The notes beneath the pieces were generated by a model that did no database searches, was not told where the DNA came from, and worked only from the letters and a program-made list of their open reading frames with translations. Both the position numbers and the translations under genes were made by a program. DNA of 64,000 bases from Ferrovibrio terrae_A (GTDB taxonomy: Bacteria > Pseudomonadota > Alphaproteobacteria > Ferrovibrionales > Ferrovibrionaceae): assembly GCF_943372915.1 (NCBI RefSeq), contig NZ_CALSAN010000001.1, positions 231,601-295,600 of the forward strand, given 5' to 3'. Of this stretch, positions 44,211 to 53,039 are shown piece by piece. The first letter of the stretch is position 1; every line of letters begins with the position of its first letter.

Positions 44211-45263
44211 CTAAAGTCCCGCCCGCGCCGTGCGCCGGGGCTCTGCCGCCGTGGCGGCGAGATCGAATTCCTGTGCCAGCAATTCGTAACTGCGGCGTTT
44301 CACGTCGCGACTGTGCGCCCAGGTCAGGATGACGATCTCGTCCAGCTGCTGCTCCTGCGCCAGCCGGCGCAGTTTATCCGCCACCTGTTTGGCCGAGCCG
44401 GCATAGGAGCTGGCCCAGAGATTTTCCATCTCCGTTTCCTCGTCGCGGCTGAACGGCGGCAGGTCGTCGGGCGCCAGCAAGGGCCCGAGCCGGCCGCGGT
44501 TGCGGTCGATACGCCAGCGCGCCCGGCTGCGGAACCAGTGGCGCGCCTCATCTTCGGTCTCGGCGGCGAGTGCCCAGACGCAGAGATTGGCCTGCGGCGC
44601 CTGGAGAAACGGCGATGGCTTGAAGCCGCGCCGATACAGTTCCAGCGCCTGGCCGGCGCCGCGCCCGTCGGTGATGAAATGCGCGAATGAATACGGCAGG
44701 CCGAAATGCGCCGCCAGCTGCGCGCCGTAATCCGAACTGCCCAGCATCCACAGATCCGGCGCGGTGGCGTCTGACATCGGATGCGCCGTTATGCTGCGGA
44801 AGCGATGGCCCTCGGGCAGCTCGAGACCATGGCTCCAGTGCAGCAGGTCGCGCACCTGGGCGGGGAAATCATCGGCGCCGTCGTTATGCGGGTTGAGCGC
44901 ATAGGCCGTGCGGCCATCGGAGCCCGGCGCGCGGCCGACGCCCAGATCGATGCGGCCCGGCGCCAGCGCATCCAGCACGCGGAACTGCTCGGCCACATGC
45001 AGCGCGGAATAATGCGGCAGCATCACGCCGGCTGACCCTAAGCGAATCCGTTCGGTTTTCATCGCCAGCGCCGCCAGCAGCACCTCGGGCGAGGAGCCGG
45101 CGATGGAGGCATGATTATGGTGTTCGGCGATCCAGAAGCGGCGGTAGCCCAGCGCCTCGGCATGCTGGGCCAGCGACACGGTATCGCGGATCGCCTGGTC
45201 TTCCGGCGTGCCGGCGGAAACGGTGGACTGGTCGAGGACGGAGAGGCTGATCGGCTGGGTCAT
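44211..45263 (-). CDS. LLM-class flavin-dependent oxidoreductase
   Basis: 350 residues (ATG 45263; 45272 possible). Luciferase-like TIM barrel: 'HAEALGYRRFWIAEHHNH', 'MLPHYSALHVAEQFRVLDAL' and 'RIDLGVGRAPGSDG' are the F420/FMN family motifs. Oxidises an unknown substrate with FMNH2 and O2. The gene ends 3 bp from the small ORF at 43980 in convergent orientation. Confidence 0.93.
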   Translation of the reverse strand: MTQPISLSVLDQSTVSAGTPEDQAIRDTVSLAQHAEALGYRRFWIAEHHNHASIAGSSPEVLLAALAMKTERIRLGSAGVMLPHYSALHVAEQFRVLDALAPGRIDLGVGRAPGSDGRTAYALNPHNDGADDFPAQVRDLLHWSHGLELPEGHRFRSITAHPMSDATAPDLWMLGSSDYGAQLAAHFGLPYSFAHFITDGRGAGQALELYRRGFKPSPFLQAPQANLCVWALAAETEDEARHWFRSRARWRIDRNRGRLGPLLAPDDLPPFSRDEETEMENLWASSYAGSAKQVADKLRRLAQEQQLDEIVILTWAHSRDVKRRSYELLAQEFDLAATAAEPRRTARAGL

Positions 45264-45311
45264 ACCCGGCATCTAGGACAGATGCCGGGCCTTGGCAACC
45301 GTGCAATGCCG

Positions 45312-46286
45312 TCAATCCACAGTCGCGCCTGACTGCTTCACCGCCGTTTCCCATTTCGTGCGTTCAGCCGCCAGGAAGGCACCGAACTGTTCGGGCGGAC
45401 CCTGACGCGCCACCAGACCGCGGTCGGCCAGTGCCGCCTTCATGTCGTCGGTCGCCAGCGCGCGGTTGATTTCGGCATTCAGCCTGGTGACGATGGCCGG
45501 CGGCGTGCCGGCCGGCGCCATCACGCCATAGAGCACGCTGTATTCGGCAGCCGCATAGCCGGATTCGATCAGCGTGGGGACATCGGGCAAGGCTGCCAGG
45601 CGTTGCGGTGCCGTGACCGCGAGGGCGCGCAGCTTGCCGCCTTTGATCAGCGATATGGCCGCCGGCAGCGAGGCGAAGTGCATGTCGACTTCGCCGCTGA
45701 GCAGATCGACCATCACTGGGCCAGCGCCCTTGTAAGGTACATGCACCAGCGTGATGCCGGCGGCGCGCTGCCAGGTCTCGCCGACCAGATGCCCCACCGT
45801 GCCATTGCCCGAGGATGCAAAGCTGAGTTGCTTCTGCTTTGCTGCCGCGATCAGGGTCGGCAGCGAGTCGAAGGGCTTGGCCTGCGCCGCGACCAGCACC
45901 AGCGGCACGGTGCCGACGAGCGCGACCGGCGTGACATCTTTCGCCGCATCGAAGGGCAGTTTCTTATAGAGATACGGATTGATGGTGAGATTGCTCGATT
46001 CTCCCATCACGATGGTATGGCCGTCGGGCACCGATTTGGCGGCGAAGTCGAGGCCGATATTGCCGCCGGCCCCGGCACGGTTCTCGACCACAATGGTCCA
46101 TTGCAACCGCTCGGTCAGCTTATTGGCCAGAAGGCGGGTCATCGCATCGGTGCCACCGCCGGGCGGACTGGGCACGATGAAGCTGATCGGCTTTTCCGGA
46201 TAGGCCTGCGCCTGTGCGGCCGGGCCGGCCAGGGCCAGTGCAGCGAGCAACACTGCGATCAGCGGTTTTGCCATATGTGTCATCAT
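45312..46286 (-). CDS. TctC/Bug family periplasmic solute-binding protein
   Basis: 324 residues (ATG 46286; AGGAG 4 bp upstream, ATG 46283 also possible). Signal peptide ends near AQAQA. 'YPEKPISFIVPSPPGGGTDAMTRLLA' and 'VVENRAGAGGNIG' are standard Bug/TctC motifs. These receptors bind carboxylates; TctA/TctB membrane partners are not present in the window, as is common. It follows the threonine aldolase gene by 7 bp on the same strand. Confidence 0.94.
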   Translation of the reverse strand: MMTHMAKPLIAVLLAALALAGPAAQAQAYPEKPISFIVPSPPGGGTDAMTRLLANKLTERLQWTIVVENRAGAGGNIGLDFAAKSVPDGHTIVMGESSNLTINPYLYKKLPFDAAKDVTPVALVGTVPLVLVAAQAKPFDSLPTLIAAAKQKQLSFASSGNGTVGHLVGETWQRAAGITLVHVPYKGAGPVMVDLLSGEVDMHFASLPAAISLIKGGKLRALAVTAPQRLAALPDVPTLIESGYAAAEYSVLYGVMAPAGTPPAIVTRLNAEINRALATDDMKAALADRGLVARQGPPEQFGAFLAAERTKWETAVKQSGATVD

Positions 46287-46293
46287 GTCTCTC

Positions 46294-47328
46294 CTATTGT
46301 GCCGCCATGCCATGACCAGCCGGAAGTGATTTCAGGATGCCGGCGAAAGCCGCGATGGCTGCGTCCACGGCGGCGGCATCGACCTGCGCATGGGTGACGA
46401 AGCGAATCTTGCGGCCCTTGCCGAGCACCAGCACGCCCTGCGCGCGCAAGGCCTGGCGGATCGCCTCGGCGTCGTCGCGGAAGACATTCACGATGTTGGT
46501 CTGCACACCGGCTGGATCGACCAGCGCAGCATCCAGCGCGGCCAGACCATCGGCAAGCCGGCGCGCCAGCGCATGGTCGCGCCGGTGTCGCGCATAGGGA
46601 TCGTCCTGCAGCGCGACAATGGCCGGCGCGGCAATCAGCCCGGCCTGGCGCATCGCACCGCCCAGCATCTTGGTGGCCCGGCGCGCCTTCATCATGAAGG
46701 CGCCGTCACCCGCAAGAATGGCGCCGACCGGCGCACCCAGTCCCTTGCACAGCGCGAACCACACGGAATCGACCTGCCGGCAGAGATCGATGATCGGCCG
46801 GTTCAGATAGGCCGCAGCATTGAACAGCCGTGCGCCATCGAGATGCACCGGGATACCGGCGCGCCGGGCGAGATCATGAATTGCCGCCATGGTGTCGAGC
46901 GGCATCACCGTGCCTCCGCCGGCGTTGTGGGTATTCTCCAGGCAAACCAGCCGTACATCCGCGGCAGCCGCGATGGCAGCGTCGATATCGGCCGGCGCCA
47001 GCAGGCCGTGCCGGCCCTGCAACGGCAGGGCCGCTGCACCGGCCAGGGTCGCGAACCCGCCACCCTCGGCAGTGTGGATATGGGCACTGTCCTCGAGCAG
47101 GATCGCGCCACCACTGCAGTCATGTGCGATCAGCGCCGCCAGATTGGCCATGGTGCCCGACGGCAGGAACAATGCATCGGCCTTACCGGTGAGGTCGCAT
47201 GCCAATGCCTCCAGCGCGAGCACGGTGGGATCATCGCCACGGGCAGCATCGCCCAGTCGCGCCACCGCCACCGCCGCCATCATTGCTGGGGTCGGCAGCG
47301 TGACCGTATCGCTGCGGAAATCATGCAT
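46294..47328 (-). CDS. Threonine aldolase family enzyme (low-specificity type)
   Basis: 344 residues. PLP-dependent fold: 'HDFRSDTVTLPTPAMM' start, 'LFLPSGTMANLAAL', 'CLENTHNAGGGTVMP', 'HLDGARLFNAAAYL' and the PLP lysine in 'WFALCKGLGAPVGAILAG'. It cleaves L-threonine or other beta-hydroxy-amino acids to glycine and an aldehyde. Co-transcribed with a TctC receptor; LysR gene divergent. Confidence 0.93.
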   Translation of the reverse strand: MHDFRSDTVTLPTPAMMAAVAVARLGDAARGDDPTVLALEALACDLTGKADALFLPSGTMANLAALIAHDCSGGAILLEDSAHIHTAEGGGFATLAGAAALPLQGRHGLLAPADIDAAIAAAADVRLVCLENTHNAGGGTVMPLDTMAAIHDLARRAGIPVHLDGARLFNAAAYLNRPIIDLCRQVDSVWFALCKGLGAPVGAILAGDGAFMMKARRATKMLGGAMRQAGLIAAPAIVALQDDPYARHRRDHALARRLADGLAALDAALVDPAGVQTNIVNVFRDDAEAIRQALRAQGVLVLGKGRKIRFVTHAQVDAAAVDAAIAAFAGILKSLPAGHGMAAQ

Positions 47329-47398
47329 GGCGCCGATGCTAGACGGCGCCTATGATAAGAAAAGCGATATATCGAAATCTGAGACATGAGGATTTCTT
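47329..47398. promoter_or_regulatory. Divergent promoter with CGATATATCG palindrome
   Basis: Perfect 10-bp palindrome CGATATATCG at 47365-47374 in a 70-bp AT-rich gap between the threonine-aldolase and LysR starts. The likely LysR operator. Confidence 0.5.
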
Positions 47399-48268
47399 AT
47401 GAATATGGCCATGCTGTCCACGCTTGCCGCTATTCTTGAGCGCGGCAGTTTCGCCGCTGCCGCGCAGCAGGTCGGCTGCACGCCGAGCGCCGTCAGTCTG
47501 CAGGTGAAGCAGCTGGAAGTCTGGTTCGGCCAGCCGCTGTTCGACCGCTCGGCGCGGATCGTGAAGCCGACGTCGCTGGCGCTGGAGGCCGGCGTGGTGG
47601 CGCGCGAGATGATCGCCCGGCTGGACGCCCTGCGTGCACGACCGGCGATGGCCGTGGCGGGGCGCGTGCGGCTGGGGGCGATTGCCAGCGTACAAAGTGA
47701 TGCACTGCCGCAGGCCCTGCGTCGTTTACGCGACCTGCATCCGGCGCTCGATATCGAAGTCTCGCCGATTGTCGATTCCGATCCGCTGCTGGGTGCGCTG
47801 AAAGCCGCACAGATCGACCTGGCCGTGCTGGTACGCCCGCAGGGCGGCGGATCGTCGCGGCTGATCTGGCAGAATCTGGCGCGGCAGCCCTATGTGATGC
47901 TGGTACCGGCAGTGGTTACGGCCGGCACGCCGCAGGAGTTGCTGCGCCGGTTCGACCTGATTCGCTACGACCCGGCGCTGACCGGCGGACGGCTGGCCGC
48001 GCAGTATGTGCGGCAGGCCTTTCCACAGGCGCGCAGCATCATGGACCTGCGCTCCATCGATGCGATTGTCGCCATGGTATCGGCCGGGCTCGGCGTCTCC
48101 ATCGTACCGCAGCCGCGCCGGGCATTGCTGCGGGCCCATGGCGTGCAGGAGCTGCGCCTCGCGCGCAACGCGCCGACCCGGCAGATCGCCATGGTGCGGC
48201 GGAATGCCGATGCCGGCAGCCGCAATCTGGATGCGGTGGCGCGCGCGCTGGCCGAGGTTTACGCCTAG
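47399..48268 (+). CDS. LysR family transcriptional regulator
   Basis: 289 residues from ATG 47399 (GAGG upstream). HTH 'GSFAAAAQQVGCTPSAVSLQVKQLE' (core AAQQVGCTPSAVSLQVKQL), effector-binding domain from about 85. Divergent from the threonine-aldolase/TctC operon. Its end overlaps the metallo-hydrolase gene by 4 bp. Confidence 0.93.
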   Translation: MNMAMLSTLAAILERGSFAAAAQQVGCTPSAVSLQVKQLEVWFGQPLFDRSARIVKPTSLALEAGVVAREMIARLDALRARPAMAVAGRVRLGAIASVQSDALPQALRRLRDLHPALDIEVSPIVDSDPLLGALKAAQIDLAVLVRPQGGGSSRLIWQNLARQPYVMLVPAVVTAGTPQELLRRFDLIRYDPALTGGRLAAQYVRQAFPQARSIMDLRSIDAIVAMVSAGLGVSIVPQPRRALLRAHGVQELRLARNAPTRQIAMVRRNADAGSRNLDAVARALAEVYA

Positions 48269-49236
48269 CCGTTCAGACTCGCCCACATCTGCTGGTCGCG
48301 CTCTGCCGTCCAGATGCGCGGGTGATCGAGGCCGAGCGCCTCGTCATAGGCGCGCGCCACGTTGAAGGGCTGGCAGTGGTCGAAGATGGCGAAGTTGCCA
48401 AAGCGTGGCCGCATCGCATCGTTGCAGCGATCAAAGGCATCCTTCAGCGACAGGCCTTTCGCGGCGGACTCCGACACCGAGCCATATAATGTTGTGAGGA
48501 AGTCGCGGGTCAGCTGCAGGCCGTCGCTCACTTCCTTCGGGTTGCCTAGCGCGTCGCCGCGGCCGGGCACCAGCGCCTTCGAATTGAACTCGGCGATCCG
48601 GTCGAGCGTCTTCGGCCAGTCCTTGAAATGCGCATCGCCGCAATAGCAGGCCGAGTGATATTCGACCAGGTCGCCGGAGAACAGCACACCGGCATCGGGC
48701 ACCCAGGCCACCGTGTCGCCCGCGGTGTGGCCGCGGCCCAGATGCATGATCTCGACGCGGCGCTTGCCCATATAGAGGGTGAATTTCTGCGGGAAGGTCA
48801 TGGTCGGCCAGGTGAGGCCGGGAATGCTTTCGGCGGCGCGGAACAGGCGCGGGAAGCGGCCGTATTCAGAGTCCCAGTCTTCTTTGCCGCGTTCCACGAT
48901 GAGGCTGCGCGTGGCGTCTGAGGCCAGGATCTGCTGCGGCTGGTAGGCCGAGGCACCCAGCACGCGCACCGCATGGTAATGCGTCAGCAGCACATACTTG
49001 ATCGGCTTGTCGGTGACCTTGCGGATATACTCGATCACCTGGCCGGCCATCTTCGGCGTCGCCTGGGTGTCGATCACCATCACGCCGTCATCGCCGACGA
49101 TCACGCCAGTATTGGGGTCACCCTGGGCAGTGAAGGCATAGAGGCCTTCGCCAAGCTGACTGAAGCTGACGACCTTGTCTTCGGTATCGGCCGTTGAGGC
49201 AAACTGAGGCGCGGCCGATGTGTGGAGCGGGGACAT
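48265..49236 (-). CDS. Metallo-beta-lactamase-fold protein with variant metal motif
   Basis: 323 residues. MBL fold with 'GVMVIDTQATPKMAGQVIEY', 'VLLTHYHAVRVLGAS', 'HLGRGHTAGDTVAWV' and 'VLFSGDLVEYHSACYCGDAHFKDW'. The canonical HxHxDH is HYHAVR here: D and the second H are V and R. The other ligands (H of GHTAGD, D of SGD) are intact. This variant occurs in a subset of the fold. Substrate unknown. ATG 49236 is taken as the start; upstream ATGs were not examined in detail. Confidence 0.88.
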   Translation of the reverse strand: MSPLHTSAAPQFASTADTEDKVVSFSQLGEGLYAFTAQGDPNTGVIVGDDGVMVIDTQATPKMAGQVIEYIRKVTDKPIKYVLLTHYHAVRVLGASAYQPQQILASDATRSLIVERGKEDWDSEYGRFPRLFRAAESIPGLTWPTMTFPQKFTLYMGKRRVEIMHLGRGHTAGDTVAWVPDAGVLFSGDLVEYHSACYCGDAHFKDWPKTLDRIAEFNSKALVPGRGDALGNPKEVSDGLQLTRDFLTTLYGSVSESAAKGLSLKDAFDRCNDAMRPRFGNFAIFDHCQPFNVARAYDEALGLDHPRIWTAERDQQMWASLNG

Positions 49237-49385
49237 GCTGGTTTCCTTCCCGGGATTTTCCCCGATATTGAACCAGCGGCCCGGCTTTTCAAAGCGTCAT
49301 TCCGCGCGGGCGAACCATGGTGCTGTCGCAAAAAACGGACCGCGGCACCGCCGCGATCCGTCCATGTCTCTTGTGCGGGATGGCG

Positions 49386-49712
49386 CTAGTGCTGGCCGCC
49401 CTTGCGACCAGCCGCAGCGGCACGGACGCGATCATTGGCGAAGTTGCCGCCGCTTTCCTGACCGCCCTTGCGACCTGCGGTCGCCGCCAGTTCGCGGTTC
49501 TGCGAGAAGCTGCGTTTTTCATCCGGCACCGCACGGCCGCCCTTGCGGGCAATCTCGCGCTGGCGCGCCGGGTCCATGGCGGCAAAGCCACGCGCGGCGC
49601 GCGGCGGAGCGGCTGTCGTCTCGTCTGCTGTTTCAGCAGACCGGGTTTCGGCTGGCTGGCTGCCGGCCTTGGACGGCGGCATCTGCGGCGGCGTGGTGTG
49701 ATTCTCTGCCAT
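49386..49712 (-). CDS. KGG-repeat stress protein
   Basis: 108 residues, low complexity. Three KGG motifs: 'ARKGGRAV', 'GRKGGQES' and C-terminal 'GRKGGQH'. Resembles GsiB/hydrophilin-type general stress proteins that protect during drying or starvation. N-terminal half is Thr/Ala/Glu-rich. Strongly hydrophilic. Confidence 0.88.
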   Translation of the reverse strand: MAENHTTPPQMPPSKAGSQPAETRSAETADETTAAPPRAARGFAAMDPARQREIARKGGRAVPDEKRSFSQNRELAATAGRKGGQESGGNFANDRVRAAAAGRKGGQH

Positions 49713-49887
49713 TTCAATTCTCCTTCAACGCATGGTGACCCTCTCCCAACACCACAGGCGGCGGACTGTTCCCTGCGAGGGTGTGACAAATGGGTGCCGT
49801 ACAAAAAATTTGGCGGATGCCGAGGCATCCGCCGAGTTGGGGGGAAGGATCTGCAGGGAAAAGAGTCAGGTGAATTCAGGCGGCCTG

Positions 49888-50067
49888 CTAGATGGCAGGC
49901 GGACGGCGACCGGTGATCAGATGCGCGATCAGGCTGACCACGAAGATCACCAGGAAGATGAAGAACAGGATCTGCGCGATGCTGGCCGAGGCGGCAGCAA
50001 TACCGCCAAAACCGAACAGACCGGCGACCAGCGCCAGAACGAAAAAGATCAGGGCCCAATGAAGCAT
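49888..50067 (-). CDS. DUF1328 small membrane protein
   Basis: 59 residues from ATG 50067. Two membrane helices (about 2-22 and 28-50) with 'LVAGLFGFGGIAAASASIAQILFFIFL' in the core (key motif FGFGGIAAASASIA). This is the DUF1328/YtjA family, often in stress regulons. The KGG gene lies downstream on the same strand. Confidence 0.93.
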   Translation of the reverse strand: MLHWALIFFVLALVAGLFGFGGIAAASASIAQILFFIFLVIFVVSLIAHLITGRRPPAI

Positions 50068-50297
50068 GACGGCCTCCTCTATTTGTTTTGGCCGGTGCCG
50101 TCCCGATCGCGCGGGGGGAGGAACGCTCGTCGACAGCACCGGCCGTGCAGTCGGAAATAGAACGCCCTGCCGGGGATTCAGTTCGCCGGCGCGCTGCTCG
50201 AAAACTGCGAGAAAGTTGTGACCGCGATGTCACAGCCGGCGCCGTGCTGCACCGGGTTATGGCAGAAATTCAGGAGATTCAGGCCATGCTGACAGGA

Positions 50298-51278
50298 TCA
50301 GCCGCGCAGGATGGTCTCGACCACGCGCTGCACCTCGGCGGCCTCGGCCAGGGTAGCGAGATCCTGGGCCTGGCCATGGGTCAGCGCCGCCACCTTGTTG
50401 AGCTGGCGCTGCAGCACCAGCGGCCGCATCTTTTCGTTCGGCAGCGCATCGGCAGCCTCATGCCAGCTGCCGTCCTTGGCCTGGCGTTCGGCAATCGACC
50501 AGTCGCGCAGGCGGATGCTGCCCCTGGGGCCGATGATGCGGAACAGATTGTGGTCGGGTTTGTCGGTCTCGCCCACCGTGCCGCTGACGCTCACCGGCAG
50601 GCTGCCGGCATTCAGCGTTGCGGCCACGCTGCGCTCGGATTTGCCGGCTTCCGGATAGGCGATACTGTGGCCCTGCAGGCTGAGCGGCCCGAACAGGCGG
50701 CGTGCCAGAAACAGGAAATGCGAACCGACTTCGCGGGTGAAGCCGCCCTGCGCGCGCGCATCGAGCCAGCTGACCGCATCCATCTGCCAGGGCCGCGGCC
50801 ACTGCATGAAACCGATCTCGACATCAATGCGCTGTACATCCCCCGTCACGCCCTCGGCCATCCAGGCGCGCAGCTGGTCGACCGCAAAGGAAGACGCGAA
50901 CGGGAAATTGACGCCGCCGCGGCCACCGCTCTTGCCGGCCTCGGCGACAAACTTTTCCGCATCGGCCACATCGACGGCCAGCGGCTTTTCGCAGAACACC
51001 GCGCGACCCCTGGCAAACGCCTCGCGCGCATAGGCCAGATGCGAGGCCGGCGGCGAAGCGATGTAGAGACAGTCGCAGGCCTCGATCACCGCGGAAGCCG
51101 AACCAATCTGTACCACCTGCGGCAGGTCGGTCTTGAGCCGCGCCATCGCCGCGGCCGACGGGTCCCACACGCCGGCGACAGTGAGCACGGCCGGATCGTG
51201 GTTGAGCGCGGCGCGCAGCAGGCGCTCGCCCATGATGCCGTAGCCGATGATGCCGAGCCGGACCGGAGCGGAAGCCAT
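50298..51278 (-). CDS. Gfo/Idh/MocA family oxidoreductase
   Basis: 326 residues. Rossmann 'LGIIGYGIMGERLLRAAL', 'CEKPLAVDVADAE' (EKP motif intact), and 'EVGSHFLFLARRLFGPLSLQGH' in the C-terminal domain. Distinct from the enzyme at 24635. Preceded by an MFS sugar-type transporter on the same strand; the pair may import and oxidise a sugar or inositol. Confidence 0.92.
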   Translation of the reverse strand: MASAPVRLGIIGYGIMGERLLRAALNHDPAVLTVAGVWDPSAAAMARLKTDLPQVVQIGSASAVIEACDCLYIASPPASHLAYAREAFARGRAVFCEKPLAVDVADAEKFVAEAGKSGGRGGVNFPFASSFAVDQLRAWMAEGVTGDVQRIDVEIGFMQWPRPWQMDAVSWLDARAQGGFTREVGSHFLFLARRLFGPLSLQGHSIAYPEAGKSERSVAATLNAGSLPVSVSGTVGETDKPDHNLFRIIGPRGSIRLRDWSIAERQAKDGSWHEAADALPNEKMRPLVLQRQLNKVAALTHGQAQDLATLAEAAEVQRVVETILRG

Positions 51279-51295
51279 GAATAACTCTTTTCAGG

Positions 51296-51318
51296 AATGC
51301 AGTGACGAAGACTGCATT
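51296..51318. promoter_or_regulatory. Inverted repeat AATGCAGT-N7-ACTGCATT
   Basis: Perfect 8-bp arms between the MFS stop (51317) and the Gfo start (51278). It could be an intercistronic terminator or an operator for the Gfo gene. Confidence 0.55.
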
Positions 51319-52642
51319 ATATGCGGCGGGCAATGCGCGCGCGCAAGCGCCGCTGGCGCTCGGCGGTGATCGGATAGCGCCACATCACCGCGATGGCGGC
51401 CAGCTTGAAGCCCACCGGCGCCCAGGCGTAAAGCGCCGCCAGCATAAACAGTGCCGGGCCGGCATTGCTGCTGGCGGCCGGCACGAAGCCGGCGAGATCG
51501 AGCAGCGGGAAGGCGATGCCGACGGCGGCGGCGAGCGCCAGCTTGGTCGCCATGCCCCAGAGCGCGAAGAAAAAACCGGCGCGCTGCTGCCGCGTGCGCG
51601 CCGTATCCAGGTCGATCACATCGGCCTGCATGGCCGGCGGCAGCGCCAGATCGGCACCAAGGCAGATGCCGGTGAGCAGCGAGATGATGCAGAAGGCCAC
51701 CGCATCGCCGGCACCGAGCAGCGGCACGAAGGCAAAGACCGCACAGTTCCACAGCATGGCGCCGATCCAGACGCGATGCTTGCCATACCGCGTGGCGAGC
51801 TTGAGCCATAGCGGGACGGCTGCGATGCCGGCGCCGAAATACAACAGCAGCACGACACCCGCCAGAGCCGGTGCCTGCAGCACATGGGTGACATAGAGCA
51901 GCACCAGCGTTGCCGGCAGGCCATTGGCCACGCCATTCAGCAACCAGGCCAGCAGCAGGCGGCGGAACGGCCCGTTGCGCCACACGGCCCGCAGCCCCGC
52001 GATGGTGAAGGATGGCGCGGCGCCCGGCGCCAGCGGCGGTTCCGGCACGCGCAGCAGTGCGATGGCAACACAGACCGGCAGCAGCAGGATGACGGCAACG
52101 CCGAGTGCGGCAACACCGGCACGCGTGTCGCTGCCGAACAGCGCCGGCAGTGCCGCCGCCAGCAGGGTGCCCAGCACGGTGATGGCTTCACGCCAGCCGC
52201 TGATCCGCGTGCGTTCGTGATACTCGCCGGAGAGTTCGGCGCCCCAAGCCTGATAGGGAATCTGGATCATGGTGGCGCCGAGATAGAGCAGCATGGTCCA
52301 GCCGAGCAGATAGGCGGCCGACACGCGCTCGCCCGGCATGAACAGAAAGGCCGCGCCCAGCATGGCGAGCGGCAGGCCGGCGAGAATCCACGGCTTGCGG
52401 CGACCGAAGCGGCCGAGGCTGCGGTCGCACAGCACACCGACCAGTGGATCGGTGACGACATCCCACAGCCGCGCCACCAGCAGCAGCGTGCCGACCAGGC
52501 TGAGGCCCAGGCCCAGCGTATCGGCATAGAGCACCGGCAGATGCACATAGAGCGGCAGCAGCAGCATGGCGCCCGGCAGAGCCGGCGCGGCATAGGCAGC
52601 CAGCAGGCGGCGGGAAAAACCAGGGGGTGCAGATGCGGTCAC
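51317..52642 (-). CDS. GPH-type MFS sugar transporter
   Basis: 441 residues if GTG 52642 is used; ATG 52699 would add 19 residues before the first helix, so the start is open. About 12 helices. 'RLWDVVTDPLVGVLCDRSLGRFGRRKPWILAG' is the glycoside-pentoside-hexuronide:cation symporter motif (core DVVTDPLVGVLCDRS), and 'YQAWGAELSGEYHERTRISGWRE' (core GAELSGEYHERTRI) follows helix 4. Melibiose, xylose or glucuronide are typical substrates. Upstream of the Gfo gene. Confidence 0.9.
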   Translation of the reverse strand: MTASAPPGFSRRLLAAYAAPALPGAMLLLPLYVHLPVLYADTLGLGLSLVGTLLLVARLWDVVTDPLVGVLCDRSLGRFGRRKPWILAGLPLAMLGAAFLFMPGERVSAAYLLGWTMLLYLGATMIQIPYQAWGAELSGEYHERTRISGWREAITVLGTLLAAALPALFGSDTRAGVAALGVAVILLLPVCVAIALLRVPEPPLAPGAAPSFTIAGLRAVWRNGPFRRLLLAWLLNGVANGLPATLVLLYVTHVLQAPALAGVVLLLYFGAGIAAVPLWLKLATRYGKHRVWIGAMLWNCAVFAFVPLLGAGDAVAFCIISLLTGICLGADLALPPAMQADVIDLDTARTRQQRAGFFFALWGMATKLALAAAVGIAFPLLDLAGFVPAASSNAGPALFMLAALYAWAPVGFKLAAIAVMWRYPITAERQRRLRARIARRI

Positions 52643-53039
52643 GCCAGCAAAGCTAGCCCAGCCGTGGCACGCGGCAAGGCCATGCAACTGCAAGTGCATC
52701 TACAGCTGGTCGCCGTGATCCGGGTTACCCAGCGATATCTTGAGTTTAGAATAATTATATATTCCATAAGAAGACTTTGTCTTTCATATGCGTGTGACGC
52801 ATACCCGCATGGCGATATATGCAAGTGCAACAATCCGCCTGATGCGGCATAACGCCCGGGCCGCAGCATAGCGTCGCGCGGCGCTTTCCCGCGGGAAGGG
52901 GAAGTCTCCAACGACCGCTGCCGTGCAGATGCTTGTTAACCGGCATTGCCGCCAGCGCAGCGGTCTCCTGATCCAAACCGGTACCAACCCCCGCCGCCCG
53001 GCGCTGCTGAATAAGCGCGCGCGGCTTCAGGAGACTTTT
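52643..53039. other. Gene-free AT-rich region upstream of MCP
   Basis: 397 bp. 52740-52800 is AT-rich with GAATA-ATTATA-TATTC at 52749-52764. No coding sequence on either strand. The MCP promoter is expected here. Confidence 0.6.
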
